This document shows positions 8,556-16,754 of a stretch of DNA of 33,751 nucleotides, piece after piece. Under the pieces are notes generated by a model. That model saw nothing but the letters and a program-made list of their open reading frames with translations, did not search any database and had not been told where the DNA came from. A program made the translations under genes and the position numbers. The stretch comes from an uncultured Odoribacter sp. (GTDB taxonomy: Bacteria; Bacteroidota; Bacteroidia; Bacteroidales; Marinifilaceae): NCBI GenBank assembly GCA_900544025.1, contig UQTM01000033.1:1-33751 (forward strand), in the 5' to 3' direction. The number at the start of each line of letters is the position of its first letter. Within the stretch, counting starts at the first letter, position 1.

Positions 8556-9633
8556 GATACTTTTTATTGCTCCATATCCGACTCTTGAAAATATTAAAGA
8601 TGGCATGATGCAGCGTATTAAAGCCATTGATATGGAATTTGAGAGTGTTAAACGAGTTTATTTAGAGATCAGAGTAAAGAAAATCATTCTCTTTCCGCAT
8701 ATCAAACGTACGGGCAATGTTAAAGTCATCGAGATAAATCTTTTGTTACACTGGATGCTCGCTGTATTTTATTTGTTGCGGTATCGTAATCTTTATATTC
8801 ACTCAGTAGCTAACTGTCATCGGATTGCATGGTTTAAATTTTTTTCCCGTAAGAATATTATTTTAGATGTGCATGGTTCGGTTCCGGAAGAAATGGATTT
8901 TAATGGCCGGACGAAATTGGCTCGAAAACTTGAACGGATAGAACAACGTTTTTTTAGATTTTCATCAATTATCGTTTATGTCAGCGAGCAGATGAAAAAG
9001 TATTATGAGAAAAAATATCCGTTTGTTTTGTCTAAAACAGTTGTTGTTAAACCGATTTATTCCACGAATGTGTTGAAAAAAAATTCGTCATGTGATGGAG
9101 ATACTCTACGTGAAGAATTGGGAATAAAACCACAGACGACAGTCTTTATTTATGCGGGAAATTTGCAAAAATGGCAAAATTTCGACCTTATGCTCGAAGC
9201 TATAAAACGAATTGACCGGGTTTCCTATCATTATATAATTCTTACCGGTGAACTTAAAACAGCACAAGAGAAAGTAAGCAATGCAAATATACCTCAAGAA
9301 CGGGTGACGATTCGTTGTGTTTCTCCAACAGAATTAAACAGGTATTATAGTATATCACATTATGGTTTTATTTTACGCGATGCCCATATATTGAATCAGG
9401 TTGCTGCTCCGACAAAAATGGTTGAATATCTTTATTTCGGACTTATTCCGATAGTCAAGTTTGAACATATCGGCGATGCAGCTTTGTTGGGTTATGAGTA
9501 TTTTTCAGTGGATTCTCTTACGGAGAATTTTAAGCCAACTAAATCCCTGAAAAACGAACAGATCGCAGCAACCTTGTTAAAGGAAAGTTCTGATAATAAT
9601 ATTTTTAATATTGCTCAAAATATATTCTGTTGA
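8548..9633 (+). CDS. Glycosyltransferase, GT4-like
   Basis: The 361-residue product opens with MNKILFIAPYPTLENIKDGM and has a GT-B layout. An N-terminal domain contains NIILDVHGSVPEEM near residue 110, where a His-containing loop is typical of the acceptor domain. The linker IVYVSEQMKKYYEKKY near residue 140 is a common start of the second domain, and FIYAGNLQKWQNFDLMLEAI near 200 is the classical donor-domain strand. The C-terminal APTKMVEYLYFGLIPIV (near 288) replaces the EX7E motif region. It overlaps wecB by 8 bases. Donor specificity is unknown. Confidence 0.8.
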   Translation: MNKILFIAPYPTLENIKDGMMQRIKAIDMEFESVKRVYLEIRVKKIILFPHIKRTGNVKVIEINLLLHWMLAVFYLLRYRNLYIHSVANCHRIAWFKFFSRKNIILDVHGSVPEEMDFNGRTKLARKLERIEQRFFRFSSIIVYVSEQMKKYYEKKYPFVLSKTVVVKPIYSTNVLKKNSSCDGDTLREELGIKPQTTVFIYAGNLQKWQNFDLMLEAIKRIDRVSYHYIILTGELKTAQEKVSNANIPQERVTIRCVSPTELNRYYSISHYGFILRDAHILNQVAAPTKMVEYLYFGLIPIVKFEHIGDAALLGYEYFSVDSLTENFKPTKSLKNEQIAATLLKESSDNNIFNIAQNIFC

Positions 9634-9637
9634 TTAG

Positions 9638-10498
9638 ATGAAAGATAACGTGGCTGCGATAGTTGTATGGTATAATCCGGAAGCGGACTATGCCAGAATG
9701 AATATTGAGTCATATATAAGTTCTGTGGGAGCTGTCTGTGTTGTGGATAATTCTGACAGACCGCTCTCTTCCGATTTGGAGACTTATGTGGCGGATAATC
9801 CTAAATTAATATATGTTTCCCTGGGATCTAATTTAGGTATTGCCTATGCCCTTAATGTTGGGGTTCGCAAGATTGAAGAAATGGGTTTTTCCTGGTTTTT
9901 GACAATGGATCAGGATTCTCAGGCAACACCTTATATGGTTGAGCAACTTTATAATTTTGCAATAAGTGAAGAAATACCCAATATTGGTATTGTAGCGGCT
10001 CGGCCTAACACTCCGACACGGGCAATAAAAACAATAAAAGGCTATTCGCTTATGGATGTCGTTATTACATCCGGCAATTTGGTCAGTATTCAGGCTTATA
10101 AAATTGTTGGCGGTTTTGTTGATAAATTATTTATTGATTATGTCGATTTTGTATTTTGTTTAGCTGTCCGTGAAGCTGGATTTGCTGTGGTACAGGTCAA
10201 TAATGCAATTTTGTTACATAGTTTAGGGCATCTGACTCCTAAATCGTTTTTGGGAATAAGGATGTTTCCCACACATCACAGTCCTTTACGGCATTATTAT
10301 ATAGCTCGGAATAGATTGTATCTAAGACAAAGATTTAAAAAAGCATTCCCGGATTATATCCGGATAGAATGGAAAAATAACCGAAATATGTGGATAAAAA
10401 CTTTTCTGTACGAGAAAAGTAAGTGGGCTTCATGGAAAATGGCCTTACAGGGACGTAGGGACTTTCGCCGTGGAATTTTTGGGAAATATCAATCTTAA
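9638..10498 (+). CDS. Glycosyltransferase family 2, rhamnosyltransferase-like
   Basis: The 286-residue GT-A enzyme has the arrangement of bacterial rhamnosyltransferases: AAIVVWYNPEADYARMNI at the start, VVDNSDRPLS near residue 35, SLGSNLGIAYALNVGVRK near 65, the metal-binding TMDQDSQATPYM near 90, and FVDKLFIDYVDFVFCLAVREAG near 170, where the acidic residues form the catalytic centre. It lies 4 bases after the previous gene. With rfbABCD in the same operon, transfer of L-rhamnose is plausible, but this is inferred from family resemblance and context. Confidence 0.82.
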   Translation: MKDNVAAIVVWYNPEADYARMNIESYISSVGAVCVVDNSDRPLSSDLETYVADNPKLIYVSLGSNLGIAYALNVGVRKIEEMGFSWFLTMDQDSQATPYMVEQLYNFAISEEIPNIGIVAARPNTPTRAIKTIKGYSLMDVVITSGNLVSIQAYKIVGGFVDKLFIDYVDFVFCLAVREAGFAVVQVNNAILLHSLGHLTPKSFLGIRMFPTHHSPLRHYYIARNRLYLRQRFKKAFPDYIRIEWKNNRNMWIKTFLYEKSKWASWKMALQGRRDFRRGIFGKYQS

Positions 10499-10560
10499 GC
10501 TCTTTCATTCTGCAAAACATATATTTCATAATATTTATTTTACTTGTTTTACTTTCGGGT

Positions 10561-11553
10561 ATGGACTTCAATAACCATGACCGAAAGTTAAAACGTATTG
10601 TATATATTCTTGTCGGGGGAATCCTTATTTTTTATGCAGGTTTTCGTAATGGTGATTATGTGTTTGACTACAAAATGTATCAGTGGTTGTACGATGAAGA
10701 AATTTATGTCGTGGAACCAACATTTACAGCTATTAGTCTAATTACACGTTATCTTTTAGGGGGTAATATAGTATGGCTTTTTCTGATATACGCCGTAATA
10801 GGAGTTGGGATAAAATTCATTGCGATAAAGCGTTTGTCTCCCCTGATTTTTTTATCGGTTTTGATATATGTTTCGGATTTTTTCCCGTTACAGGAGATGG
10901 CGCAAATGAGAGCAGGAGTGGCAACAGGAATCATGTTGCTTGCTATTGACCCACTATATGAACGTAAAGGCAAGAAATTTGCTTTATTGACGTTTATTGC
11001 ATTCCTTTTTCATATTTCATCCATTGTGATGATTCCTCTTTGGTTTCTTAACCCTTATAAAATAAATAAAAAATTTTGGGTGACGATCATTTTGGTGGGA
11101 TACATTATAGCATTTTTAAAAATTGATGTAATCTCATTACTTTCATATGTTCCCTTGGGGGTAATAAGGGAAAAATATGAGATTTACCGGGCTCAACAAG
11201 AAGAAGGTGGTTATGTGGCAAATATATTCAGTCTCTTATTTTTAATAAAGTTGTTGCTGACCTTTTTATTGTTATGGAAGAGCGAGATTTTAGTAGAAAA
11301 AACTAAGTATGGCTACTTATTGCTTAAAATCATGTTTGTAGCATTAGCCTCTTTATTGTTACTCTCACAGAATCTTGCGGCCGGGCTTAGAGTTTCGGAA
11401 TTCTATGGGATTGTGTCTATTGTTTTGTTTCCTATGTTATACTACATTATTCGTCCTCGGTGGTTTGCCTGGATTATTATTATAACTGCTGCAATAGGGT
11501 TCATCATGGTTAGAATTTTTAGCATGCAACTTATTTCTTCGATGCCTCTATGA
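10561..11553 (+). CDS. EpsG family polysaccharide polymerase (Wzy-like)
   Basis: This polytopic inner-membrane protein would polymerise repeat units in the periplasm. From ATG 10561 the product is 330 residues. RIVYILVGGILIFYAGFRNG followed by DYVFDYKMYQWLYDE matches the EpsG pattern of a helix, an (A/G)GFR motif and an aromatic/acidic loop. The PLQEMAQMRAGVATGI segment near residue 110 is the conserved EpsG motif around an essential Arg. About nine helices are visible. The true start is doubtful: the frame is open from 10459 and the 18 codons before 10561 encode another membrane helix (NIYFIIFILLVLLSG) that EpsG proteins normally have, but no ATG, GTG or TTG lies in that stretch. The 62 bases before 10561 are therefore probably coding. 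The gene overlaps the next by 4 bases. Confidence 0.83.
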   Translation: MDFNNHDRKLKRIVYILVGGILIFYAGFRNGDYVFDYKMYQWLYDEEIYVVEPTFTAISLITRYLLGGNIVWLFLIYAVIGVGIKFIAIKRLSPLIFLSVLIYVSDFFPLQEMAQMRAGVATGIMLLAIDPLYERKGKKFALLTFIAFLFHISSIVMIPLWFLNPYKINKKFWVTIILVGYIIAFLKIDVISLLSYVPLGVIREKYEIYRAQQEEGGYVANIFSLLFLIKLLLTFLLLWKSEILVEKTKYGYLLLKIMFVALASLLLLSQNLAAGLRVSEFYGIVSIVLFPMLYYIIRPRWFAWIIIITAAIGFIMVRIFSMQLISSMPL

Positions 11554-12317
11554 TAACTGTATGTATGGCCACCTTTAATGGTGAGAAATATCTGAGAGAA
11601 CAAATTGATTCCATTTTGGCCCAAATTGGGCAAAACGACGAATTAGTGGTTTCAGATGATGGTTCGACTGATAAAACATTGGATATTCTGGGAAATTATC
11701 AGGATTCAAGAATTAAAATATATCATCACGGCAAAACACAACAGAAATTTTCATTCGGTTATACGACGGCAAATTTTGGAAATGCATTGTCTTATGCGAA
11801 AGGTGATTATATATTTTTAGCAGATCAGGATGATGTTTGGCTTGCAGGACGGGTTGAGAAGATGATAGAGAAGTTACAAAGTGCTGATGTTGTTATTTCT
11901 GATTGTGAAATTGTTGATGAGAATTTAAGGATATTGATTCCATCCAAGTTTAAAGCAGAAGGGATATATACAGGAGCAATCAGAAATATTATAAAATGTA
12001 CTTATCTCGGCTGTACGATGGCTTTCAGGCATTCTGTTTTAGATTATGTTTTGCCATTCCCGAAAAATGTTCCTCATGATCTCTGGATCGGTATGCTGAT
12101 AAAATTTGGTGGTAAAATAGAAGTTCTCGATGAAGTCACCATTATGTACCGTCGGCATATGAATAATGTTTCTGCGACCTCTGGTGTCGTCGTGGAAACA
12201 GGTGCGTCATTACCTAAAAATACGAATACATTGAGATTTAGATTGTCTTATCGATTAATCCTTTTAAAAGAATATCTAAAGTTTGTGTGTAAAAAAATTC
12301 TGAGTTCTGTAAAATGA
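11550..12317 (+). CDS. Glycosyltransferase family 2 (WcaA/rhamnosyl-like)
   Basis: The 255-residue GT-A enzyme begins MITVCMATFNGEKYLREQID. It has DELVVSDDGSTDKTLDIL near residue 30 (uridine/thymidine-diphosphate binding) and YIFLADQDDVWLAGR near 90, the DxD-containing motif typical of rhamnosyl- and related transferases in capsule clusters. HDLWIGMLIKFGGKI near 175 and MYRRHMNNVS near 200 complete the family pattern. The C-terminus is short and basic (KEYLKFVCKKILSSVK). The gene overlaps both neighbours by 4 bases, so it is translated as part of the coupled block. Confidence 0.86.
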   Translation: MITVCMATFNGEKYLREQIDSILAQIGQNDELVVSDDGSTDKTLDILGNYQDSRIKIYHHGKTQQKFSFGYTTANFGNALSYAKGDYIFLADQDDVWLAGRVEKMIEKLQSADVVISDCEIVDENLRILIPSKFKAEGIYTGAIRNIIKCTYLGCTMAFRHSVLDYVLPFPKNVPHDLWIGMLIKFGGKIEVLDEVTIMYRRHMNNVSATSGVVVETGASLPKNTNTLRFRLSYRLILLKEYLKFVCKKILSSVK

Positions 12318-13435
12318 AAAAAATACTTCATATACCTAATTACTACCCTCCTCATACTGGGGGTATTGAAGATGTTTGTTTTAATATTGTGCGTTTACTT
12401 CAAAAATCTTCAGATTATGAACAGTATGTCATTTGCTTTAACGATGTAAAGGAGAGTGAAAAGGAGGTTTACGATGGTGTTGAAGTCGTAAGGGCTGGAG
12501 TTTGGAAAAAAATTGCGAGTCAATCGATATCATTTGTTTATAAACGGGAATTGAAAAGAATATTAAAACAATATCGTCCTGATATAGTTCATTTTCATGC
12601 TCCTAATCCATTTGTTACCTGGCTTTTACTTTCACTTTTACCTAAAGACGTTAAGCTTATTGTACATTGGCATTCGGATATTGTCGCTCAGGTTTTTGCT
12701 TATCGTTTTGTGAAGCCGCTTGAAACTCGTTTATTAAAAAGAGCGGATACAATTATCGCTACCAGTCCTAATTATGTAGATTTTTCAAAACCATTGCAAA
12801 GGTTTAAAGATAAGATCACTGTGATTCAGAATATTATTGATACATCAAAATTTATAATTTCTGAGCAAAAACTGAAAAAAATAGAAGAGATAAAATTGCA
12901 TTATCAAAATCTGCCTATCATATTGTTTGTGGGAAGGCATGTCTTATATAAAGGATTGACCTGCTTAATTGAAGCATCTAAAAAAATATCGAATAAATGT
13001 GCCGTAGTTATTGGCGGTGAAGGTCCTTTAACCGGGGAATTGAAAAAAGCTGCAAAAGATTTAAAACATGTAAATTTTATTGGGCGGATACCTGACGAAG
13101 ATTTAGTCGCATACTATTATGCCGCTCAAATTTTTGCTTTCCCTTCGATTACTAAAAATGAAGCTTTTGGGGTAGCCTTAGCCGAGGCTATGTATTGTCA
13201 GACTCCCGCTGTTACTTTTACGATAGACGGTTCCGGAGTAAATTGGGTGAATTTGAATGGCACAACTGGAATCGAAGTCGCTAATTCTGATATTACCGGT
13301 TTAAGTATGGCAATAGATTCATTACTTGCAAATAAGGAAATGCAAGAACAGATGGCTATTAATGCTAAAAGAAGGGTCGAAGAATTATTTGTTCCTGAAA
13401 AAATAGAAGAAAAAATAAAACGATTATACGAATGA
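12314..13435 (+). CDS. Glycosyltransferase family 4 (retaining GT-B)
   Basis: This 373-residue protein is the clearest GT4 member of the cluster. It opens KKILHIPNYYPPHTGGIEDV (glycine-rich donor loop). It has HWHSDIVAQ near residue 115, FVGRHVLYKGLTCLIEA near 205, VVIGGEGPLTGEL near 235, and the full EX7E motif in NEAFGVALAEAMYCQTPAV near 290, the retaining GT4 signature. The overall layout resembles mannosyl- or GlcNAc-transferases of capsule loci, but the donor is not defined. It overlaps both neighbours by 4 bases. Confidence 0.9.
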   Translation: MKKILHIPNYYPPHTGGIEDVCFNIVRLLQKSSDYEQYVICFNDVKESEKEVYDGVEVVRAGVWKKIASQSISFVYKRELKRILKQYRPDIVHFHAPNPFVTWLLLSLLPKDVKLIVHWHSDIVAQVFAYRFVKPLETRLLKRADTIIATSPNYVDFSKPLQRFKDKITVIQNIIDTSKFIISEQKLKKIEEIKLHYQNLPIILFVGRHVLYKGLTCLIEASKKISNKCAVVIGGEGPLTGELKKAAKDLKHVNFIGRIPDEDLVAYYYAAQIFAFPSITKNEAFGVALAEAMYCQTPAVTFTIDGSGVNWVNLNGTTGIEVANSDITGLSMAIDSLLANKEMQEQMAINAKRRVEELFVPEKIEEKIKRLYE

Positions 13436-14421
13436 AAGTAGCTTTAATTGGTGGTTCTGGTTTTGTCGGTACACGCCTGATCGACTTATTACAACAAGAT
13501 AGTAATGAGATTTTAAATATAGATAAGAACCAGAGTCATTTTTTTTCGAAAATTACAACGATAGGAGATGTTAGAGATAGGGAACAGTTGACCAAATTGT
13601 TAAAAGATACCGATGTCGTTGTTTTGTTGGCTGCAGAGCATCGGGACGATGTAACCCCGATAACAAAGTATTATGATGTGAATGTTGCAGGGATGCAGAA
13701 TACTCTTGCAGCGATGAAAGCGAATCATATAAAGCGAATTATATTTACTTCCTCCGTTGCAGTATATGGATTGAATAAAGAAAATCCCAATGAAGAGTAT
13801 CCGAAAGATCCGTTTAATCATTACGGAAAGAGCAAATGGATGGCCGAGATGGAACTTGAAAAATGGTATAAGGAACATCCTGATTGGAATATAAATATAT
13901 TACGTCCGACAGTAATTTTTGGAGAACGGAACCGTGGCAATGTTTACAATTTGTTAAAACAGATTTCTACAGGAAAATTTGCGATGGTTGGTAAGGGTGA
14001 GAACAGGAAATCCATGGCTTATGTTGGAAATATCGTAGCTTTTATTAAGTTTTTGATAGATCAAAAGACGATAGGCTATAATGTATATAATTATATTGAT
14101 AAACCTGATTTTACAATGAATGAGTTGGTTGATCATGTTAGTAAAGTATTGAAAAAACATATTCCGGCAACTCATTTCCCGTATTGGTTAGGGATAGCCG
14201 GTGGGTATTGTTTTGATGTATTGGCTTGGATGATAAGAAAAAAAATGACTGTAAGTTCTGTGAGAGTAAAGAAATTTTGTGCAACGACCCAGTTTGATGC
14301 TTCTAAGGTGAATAGTTCCGGTTTTAAAGCTCCATACACTTTGGGGGAGGGACTTGCCAAAACTTTGGAATTTGAATTTGTTCGTCCTCGACAAGATGAT
14401 ATTATTTTTAAAAGTGAATGA
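13432..14421 (+). CDS. NAD(P)-dependent nucleotide-sugar epimerase/reductase (extended SDR)
   Basis: This 329-residue Rossmann-fold enzyme has ALIGGSGFVGTRL at residues 4-16 (NAD(P)-binding GxxGxxG), an acidic NIDKNQ at the end of strand 2, LLAAEHRDDV near 65, Ser107/Ser108 in IIFTSSVAVYG, and the catalytic pair Tyr131/Lys135 in NHYGKSKWMAEME. It resembles WbpK-type 4-ketohexose reductases, which in Bacteroidota clusters often sit beside the initiating sugar-phosphate transferase. No initiating transferase is visible here. Substrate is inferred only as a UDP- or dTDP-linked hexose. It starts with an ATGA overlap and ends 15 bases before rfbA. Confidence 0.82.
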   Translation: MKVALIGGSGFVGTRLIDLLQQDSNEILNIDKNQSHFFSKITTIGDVRDREQLTKLLKDTDVVVLLAAEHRDDVTPITKYYDVNVAGMQNTLAAMKANHIKRIIFTSSVAVYGLNKENPNEEYPKDPFNHYGKSKWMAEMELEKWYKEHPDWNINILRPTVIFGERNRGNVYNLLKQISTGKFAMVGKGENRKSMAYVGNIVAFIKFLIDQKTIGYNVYNYIDKPDFTMNELVDHVSKVLKKHIPATHFPYWLGIAGGYCFDVLAWMIRKKMTVSSVRVKKFCATTQFDASKVNSSGFKAPYTLGEGLAKTLEFEFVRPRQDDIIFKSE

Positions 14422-14436
14422 TTTTAAAAGGTAGTT

Positions 14437-15324
14437 ATGAAAGGAATTGTTCTTGCCGGAGGTTCTGGTACTCGTTTGTATCCTATCACAAAGGGAGTTT
14501 CTAAACAGTTACTTCCGATTTTTGATAAGCCGATGATTTATTATCCGGTTTCAGTGTTGATGCTGGCGGGTATCCGGGAAATATTGATTATTTCAACACC
14601 TCAGGATTTACCCGGATTTCAGCGATTGCTGGGGGACGGGTCGGATTTCGGAGTGAAATTTGAATATGCGGAGCAACCGAGCCCGGATGGATTGGCGCAG
14701 GCTTTTATTATCGGGGAACAATTTATCGGTAATGATTCGGTTTGCTTGGTATTAGGGGATAATATTTTCTATGGGCAGAGTTTTACCCAGATGTTGCGGG
14801 AGGCAGTGCAGACAGCAGAACAAGAGGGCAAAGCTACTGTTTTCGGCTATTGGGTGAGCGATCCGGAACGGTATGGAGTAGCAGAGTTCGATGGAGAAGG
14901 GAATGTTCTGAGTATCGAGGAGAAGCCTGCGCAGCCTAAATCCAATTATGCTGTGGTGGGGCTTTATTTTTATCCGAATAAAGTGGTCGAGGTGGCTAAG
15001 AATATTAAGCCTTCAGCCCGTGGAGAATTGGAAATAACTACGGTAAATCAACAATTTTTGCAGGATCAGGAATTGAAAGTACAGTTGTTGGGACGAGGAT
15101 TTGCCTGGTTGGATACGGGGACACACGATTCATTAAGTGAAGCATCGACTTTTGTCGAAGTAATTGAGAAAAGACAAGGATTGAAAATTGCTTGTTTAGA
15201 AGGAATTGCTTTGCGGCAGGGGTGGATCACTGCTGTCCAGATGAAGAAGTTGGCACAGCCTATGATCAAAAATCAATATGGTCAATATTTGTTGAAAGTA
15301 ATTCAGGAACTGGAGGGAAAATAA
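14437..15324 (+). CDS. rfbA: Glucose-1-phosphate thymidylyltransferase
   Basis: RfbA (RmlA) makes dTDP-glucose from glucose-1-phosphate and dTTP, the first step to dTDP-L-rhamnose. The 295-residue protein has LAGGSGTRLYPITKGVSKQL (nucleotide-binding loop) at residues 6-25, KPMIYYPVSVLMLAGIREI next, LVLGDNIFYGQ near 108 (metal-binding Asp), VLSIEEKPAQPKSNYAVVGL near 155, and AWLDTGTHDSL near 223. Length and motifs are standard. The sequence becomes visibly richer in G+C than the glycosyltransferase genes before it. Its stop codon shares a base with the rfbC start (TAATG). Confidence 0.97.
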   Translation: MKGIVLAGGSGTRLYPITKGVSKQLLPIFDKPMIYYPVSVLMLAGIREILIISTPQDLPGFQRLLGDGSDFGVKFEYAEQPSPDGLAQAFIIGEQFIGNDSVCLVLGDNIFYGQSFTQMLREAVQTAEQEGKATVFGYWVSDPERYGVAEFDGEGNVLSIEEKPAQPKSNYAVVGLYFYPNKVVEVAKNIKPSARGELEITTVNQQFLQDQELKVQLLGRGFAWLDTGTHDSLSEASTFVEVIEKRQGLKIACLEGIALRQGWITAVQMKKLAQPMIKNQYGQYLLKVIQELEGK

Positions 15325-15896
15325 TGGAAGTGATTCAAACCGATATAGAAGGGGTCGTTATATTACAGCCTCGAATTTTTGGAGATGAACGTGGCTATTT
15401 TTTTGAGTCATTTTCGCAACGGGATTTTGAGAAGCAGGTCTGTAAAACAGTTTTTGTGCAGGATAATGAATCGAAGTCGTGTTACGGCGTGTTGAGAGGC
15501 TTACATTTTCAAAAAATGCCTTATGCACAATCTAAGCTGGTACGAGTGGTAAAGGGCAAAGTCTTGGATGTGGCTGTGGATATACGAAAAGGATCGCCGA
15601 CATTTGGAAAACATGTTGCGGTAGAATTAAGCGAAGAGAATAAACGGCAATTTTTTATACCGCGTGGTTTTGCGCATGGTTTTGTTGTATTGAGCGAGGA
15701 AGCTATATTTCAATATAAATGTGATAATCTTTATGCGCCGGAAAGTGAGGGGGCTTTGGCCTGGGATGATCCTGATCTGGGAATAGATTGGCAGATACCT
15801 GTGGAAAAGATTATACTTTCTGAAAAAGATAAGCGTCATTCTTGTTTGAAGGATGCCCAATGGTTGTTTTCTTATAATGAAAATCTTTATGAATAA
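15324..15896 (+). CDS. rfbC: dTDP-4-dehydrorhamnose 3,5-epimerase
   Basis: RfbC (RmlC) epimerises dTDP-4-keto-6-deoxyglucose at C3 and C5. The start at ATG 15324 gives 190 residues (MEVIQTDIEGVVILQP), the normal length; an upstream in-frame start at 15192 would run through rfbA and is rejected. The cupin core shows GDERGYFFESFSQRDF, the catalytic His in GVLRGLHFQ (H61), QSKLVRVVKGKVLDVAVD, and FFIPRGFAHGFVVLSE, followed by YKCDNLYAPESEG. It sits between rfbA (1-base overlap) and rfbD (8-base overlap). Confidence 0.97.
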   Translation: MEVIQTDIEGVVILQPRIFGDERGYFFESFSQRDFEKQVCKTVFVQDNESKSCYGVLRGLHFQKMPYAQSKLVRVVKGKVLDVAVDIRKGSPTFGKHVAVELSEENKRQFFIPRGFAHGFVVLSEEAIFQYKCDNLYAPESEGALAWDDPDLGIDWQIPVEKIILSEKDKRHSCLKDAQWLFSYNENLYE

Positions 15897-16749
15897 TATA
15901 TTGGTAACAGGGGCAAACGGGCAGTTAGGGAATGAGATGAGGCGTTTGGCTGAAAAAACGACCTCGAATCGCTATATATTCACCGATATTGCCGAGTTGG
16001 ACATTACAAATTTGCAGGCAGTGCGGCATTGTATGACTGAAAATCAGGTGACGATAGTTGTGAATTGTGCTGCCTATACAAATGTCGATAAAGCGGAAGA
16101 TGATTTTGAAACGGCCGATCTGATTAATCGTAAGGCTGTGGAGAATTTAGCGATTGCCTGTAAAGAGACGGAAGCCGTATTGATCCATGTATCCACGGAT
16201 TATGTGTTCCAGGGAGATCGTAATTTGCCTTGTCGAGAGGATGAGCCGACAAATCCTCTGGGGGTGTATGGAAGGACAAAATTAGCCGGCGAGCAGGCTA
16301 TAGAGCAAATCGGTGGGAAGTATTTGATTTTTAGAACAGCCTGGTTGTATTCTTCTTTCGGTAACAACTTTGTGAAAACCATGAGACGTTTAACATCCGA
16401 ACGAGAGCAACTATCTGTCGTCTTCGATCAGGTGGGTACTCCTACTTATGCAGGCGATCTGGCGATGTTGATCTGGCATATTATTGAAGAAGAAAAATAT
16501 AATCGGCATCGGGGTATTTATCATTTTTCAAATGAAGGGGTATGTTCCTGGTATGATTTTGCAAAAGAGATCGCTTCGTTGTCTGGAAAGGAGTGTGATA
16601 TTCGTCCCTGCCATTCGGATGAATTTCCGAGCAAGGTGAAACGTCCTGCTTTTTCTGTACTGGATAAGACGAAGGTGAAAAAAGATTTTGGTTATGTGGT
16701 TCCTTATTGGAAGGATTCTCTTATAAAATGTATCAATGAATTAAATTAA
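15889..16749 (+). CDS. rfbD: dTDP-4-dehydrorhamnose reductase
   Basis: RfbD (RmlD) carries out the last step to dTDP-L-rhamnose with NAD(P)H. The ATG at 15889 (MNNILVTGANGQLG) is chosen because it places the Rossmann GxxGxxG motif at residues 8-14 and overlaps rfbC by only 8 bases; an earlier in-frame start at 15853 would add twelve unlikely residues. The 286-residue protein has VVNCAAYTNVDKAEDD near 62, IHVSTDYVFQGD near 97, YGRTKLAGEQ near 127 (catalytic YxxxK), and FRTAWLYSSFGNNFVKTM near 150. All are standard for the family. Confidence 0.97.
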   Translation: MNNILVTGANGQLGNEMRRLAEKTTSNRYIFTDIAELDITNLQAVRHCMTENQVTIVVNCAAYTNVDKAEDDFETADLINRKAVENLAIACKETEAVLIHVSTDYVFQGDRNLPCREDEPTNPLGVYGRTKLAGEQAIEQIGGKYLIFRTAWLYSSFGNNFVKTMRRLTSEREQLSVVFDQVGTPTYAGDLAMLIWHIIEEEKYNRHRGIYHFSNEGVCSWYDFAKEIASLSGKECDIRPCHSDEFPSKVKRPAFSVLDKTKVKKDFGYVVPYWKDSLIKCINELN

Positions 16750-16754
16750 GATAT

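Noticed and set aside
15192..15323. An N-terminal extension of RfbC
   Set aside because: It would overlap rfbA by 133 bases and add residues unlike any RfbC; ATG 15324 gives the standard length.
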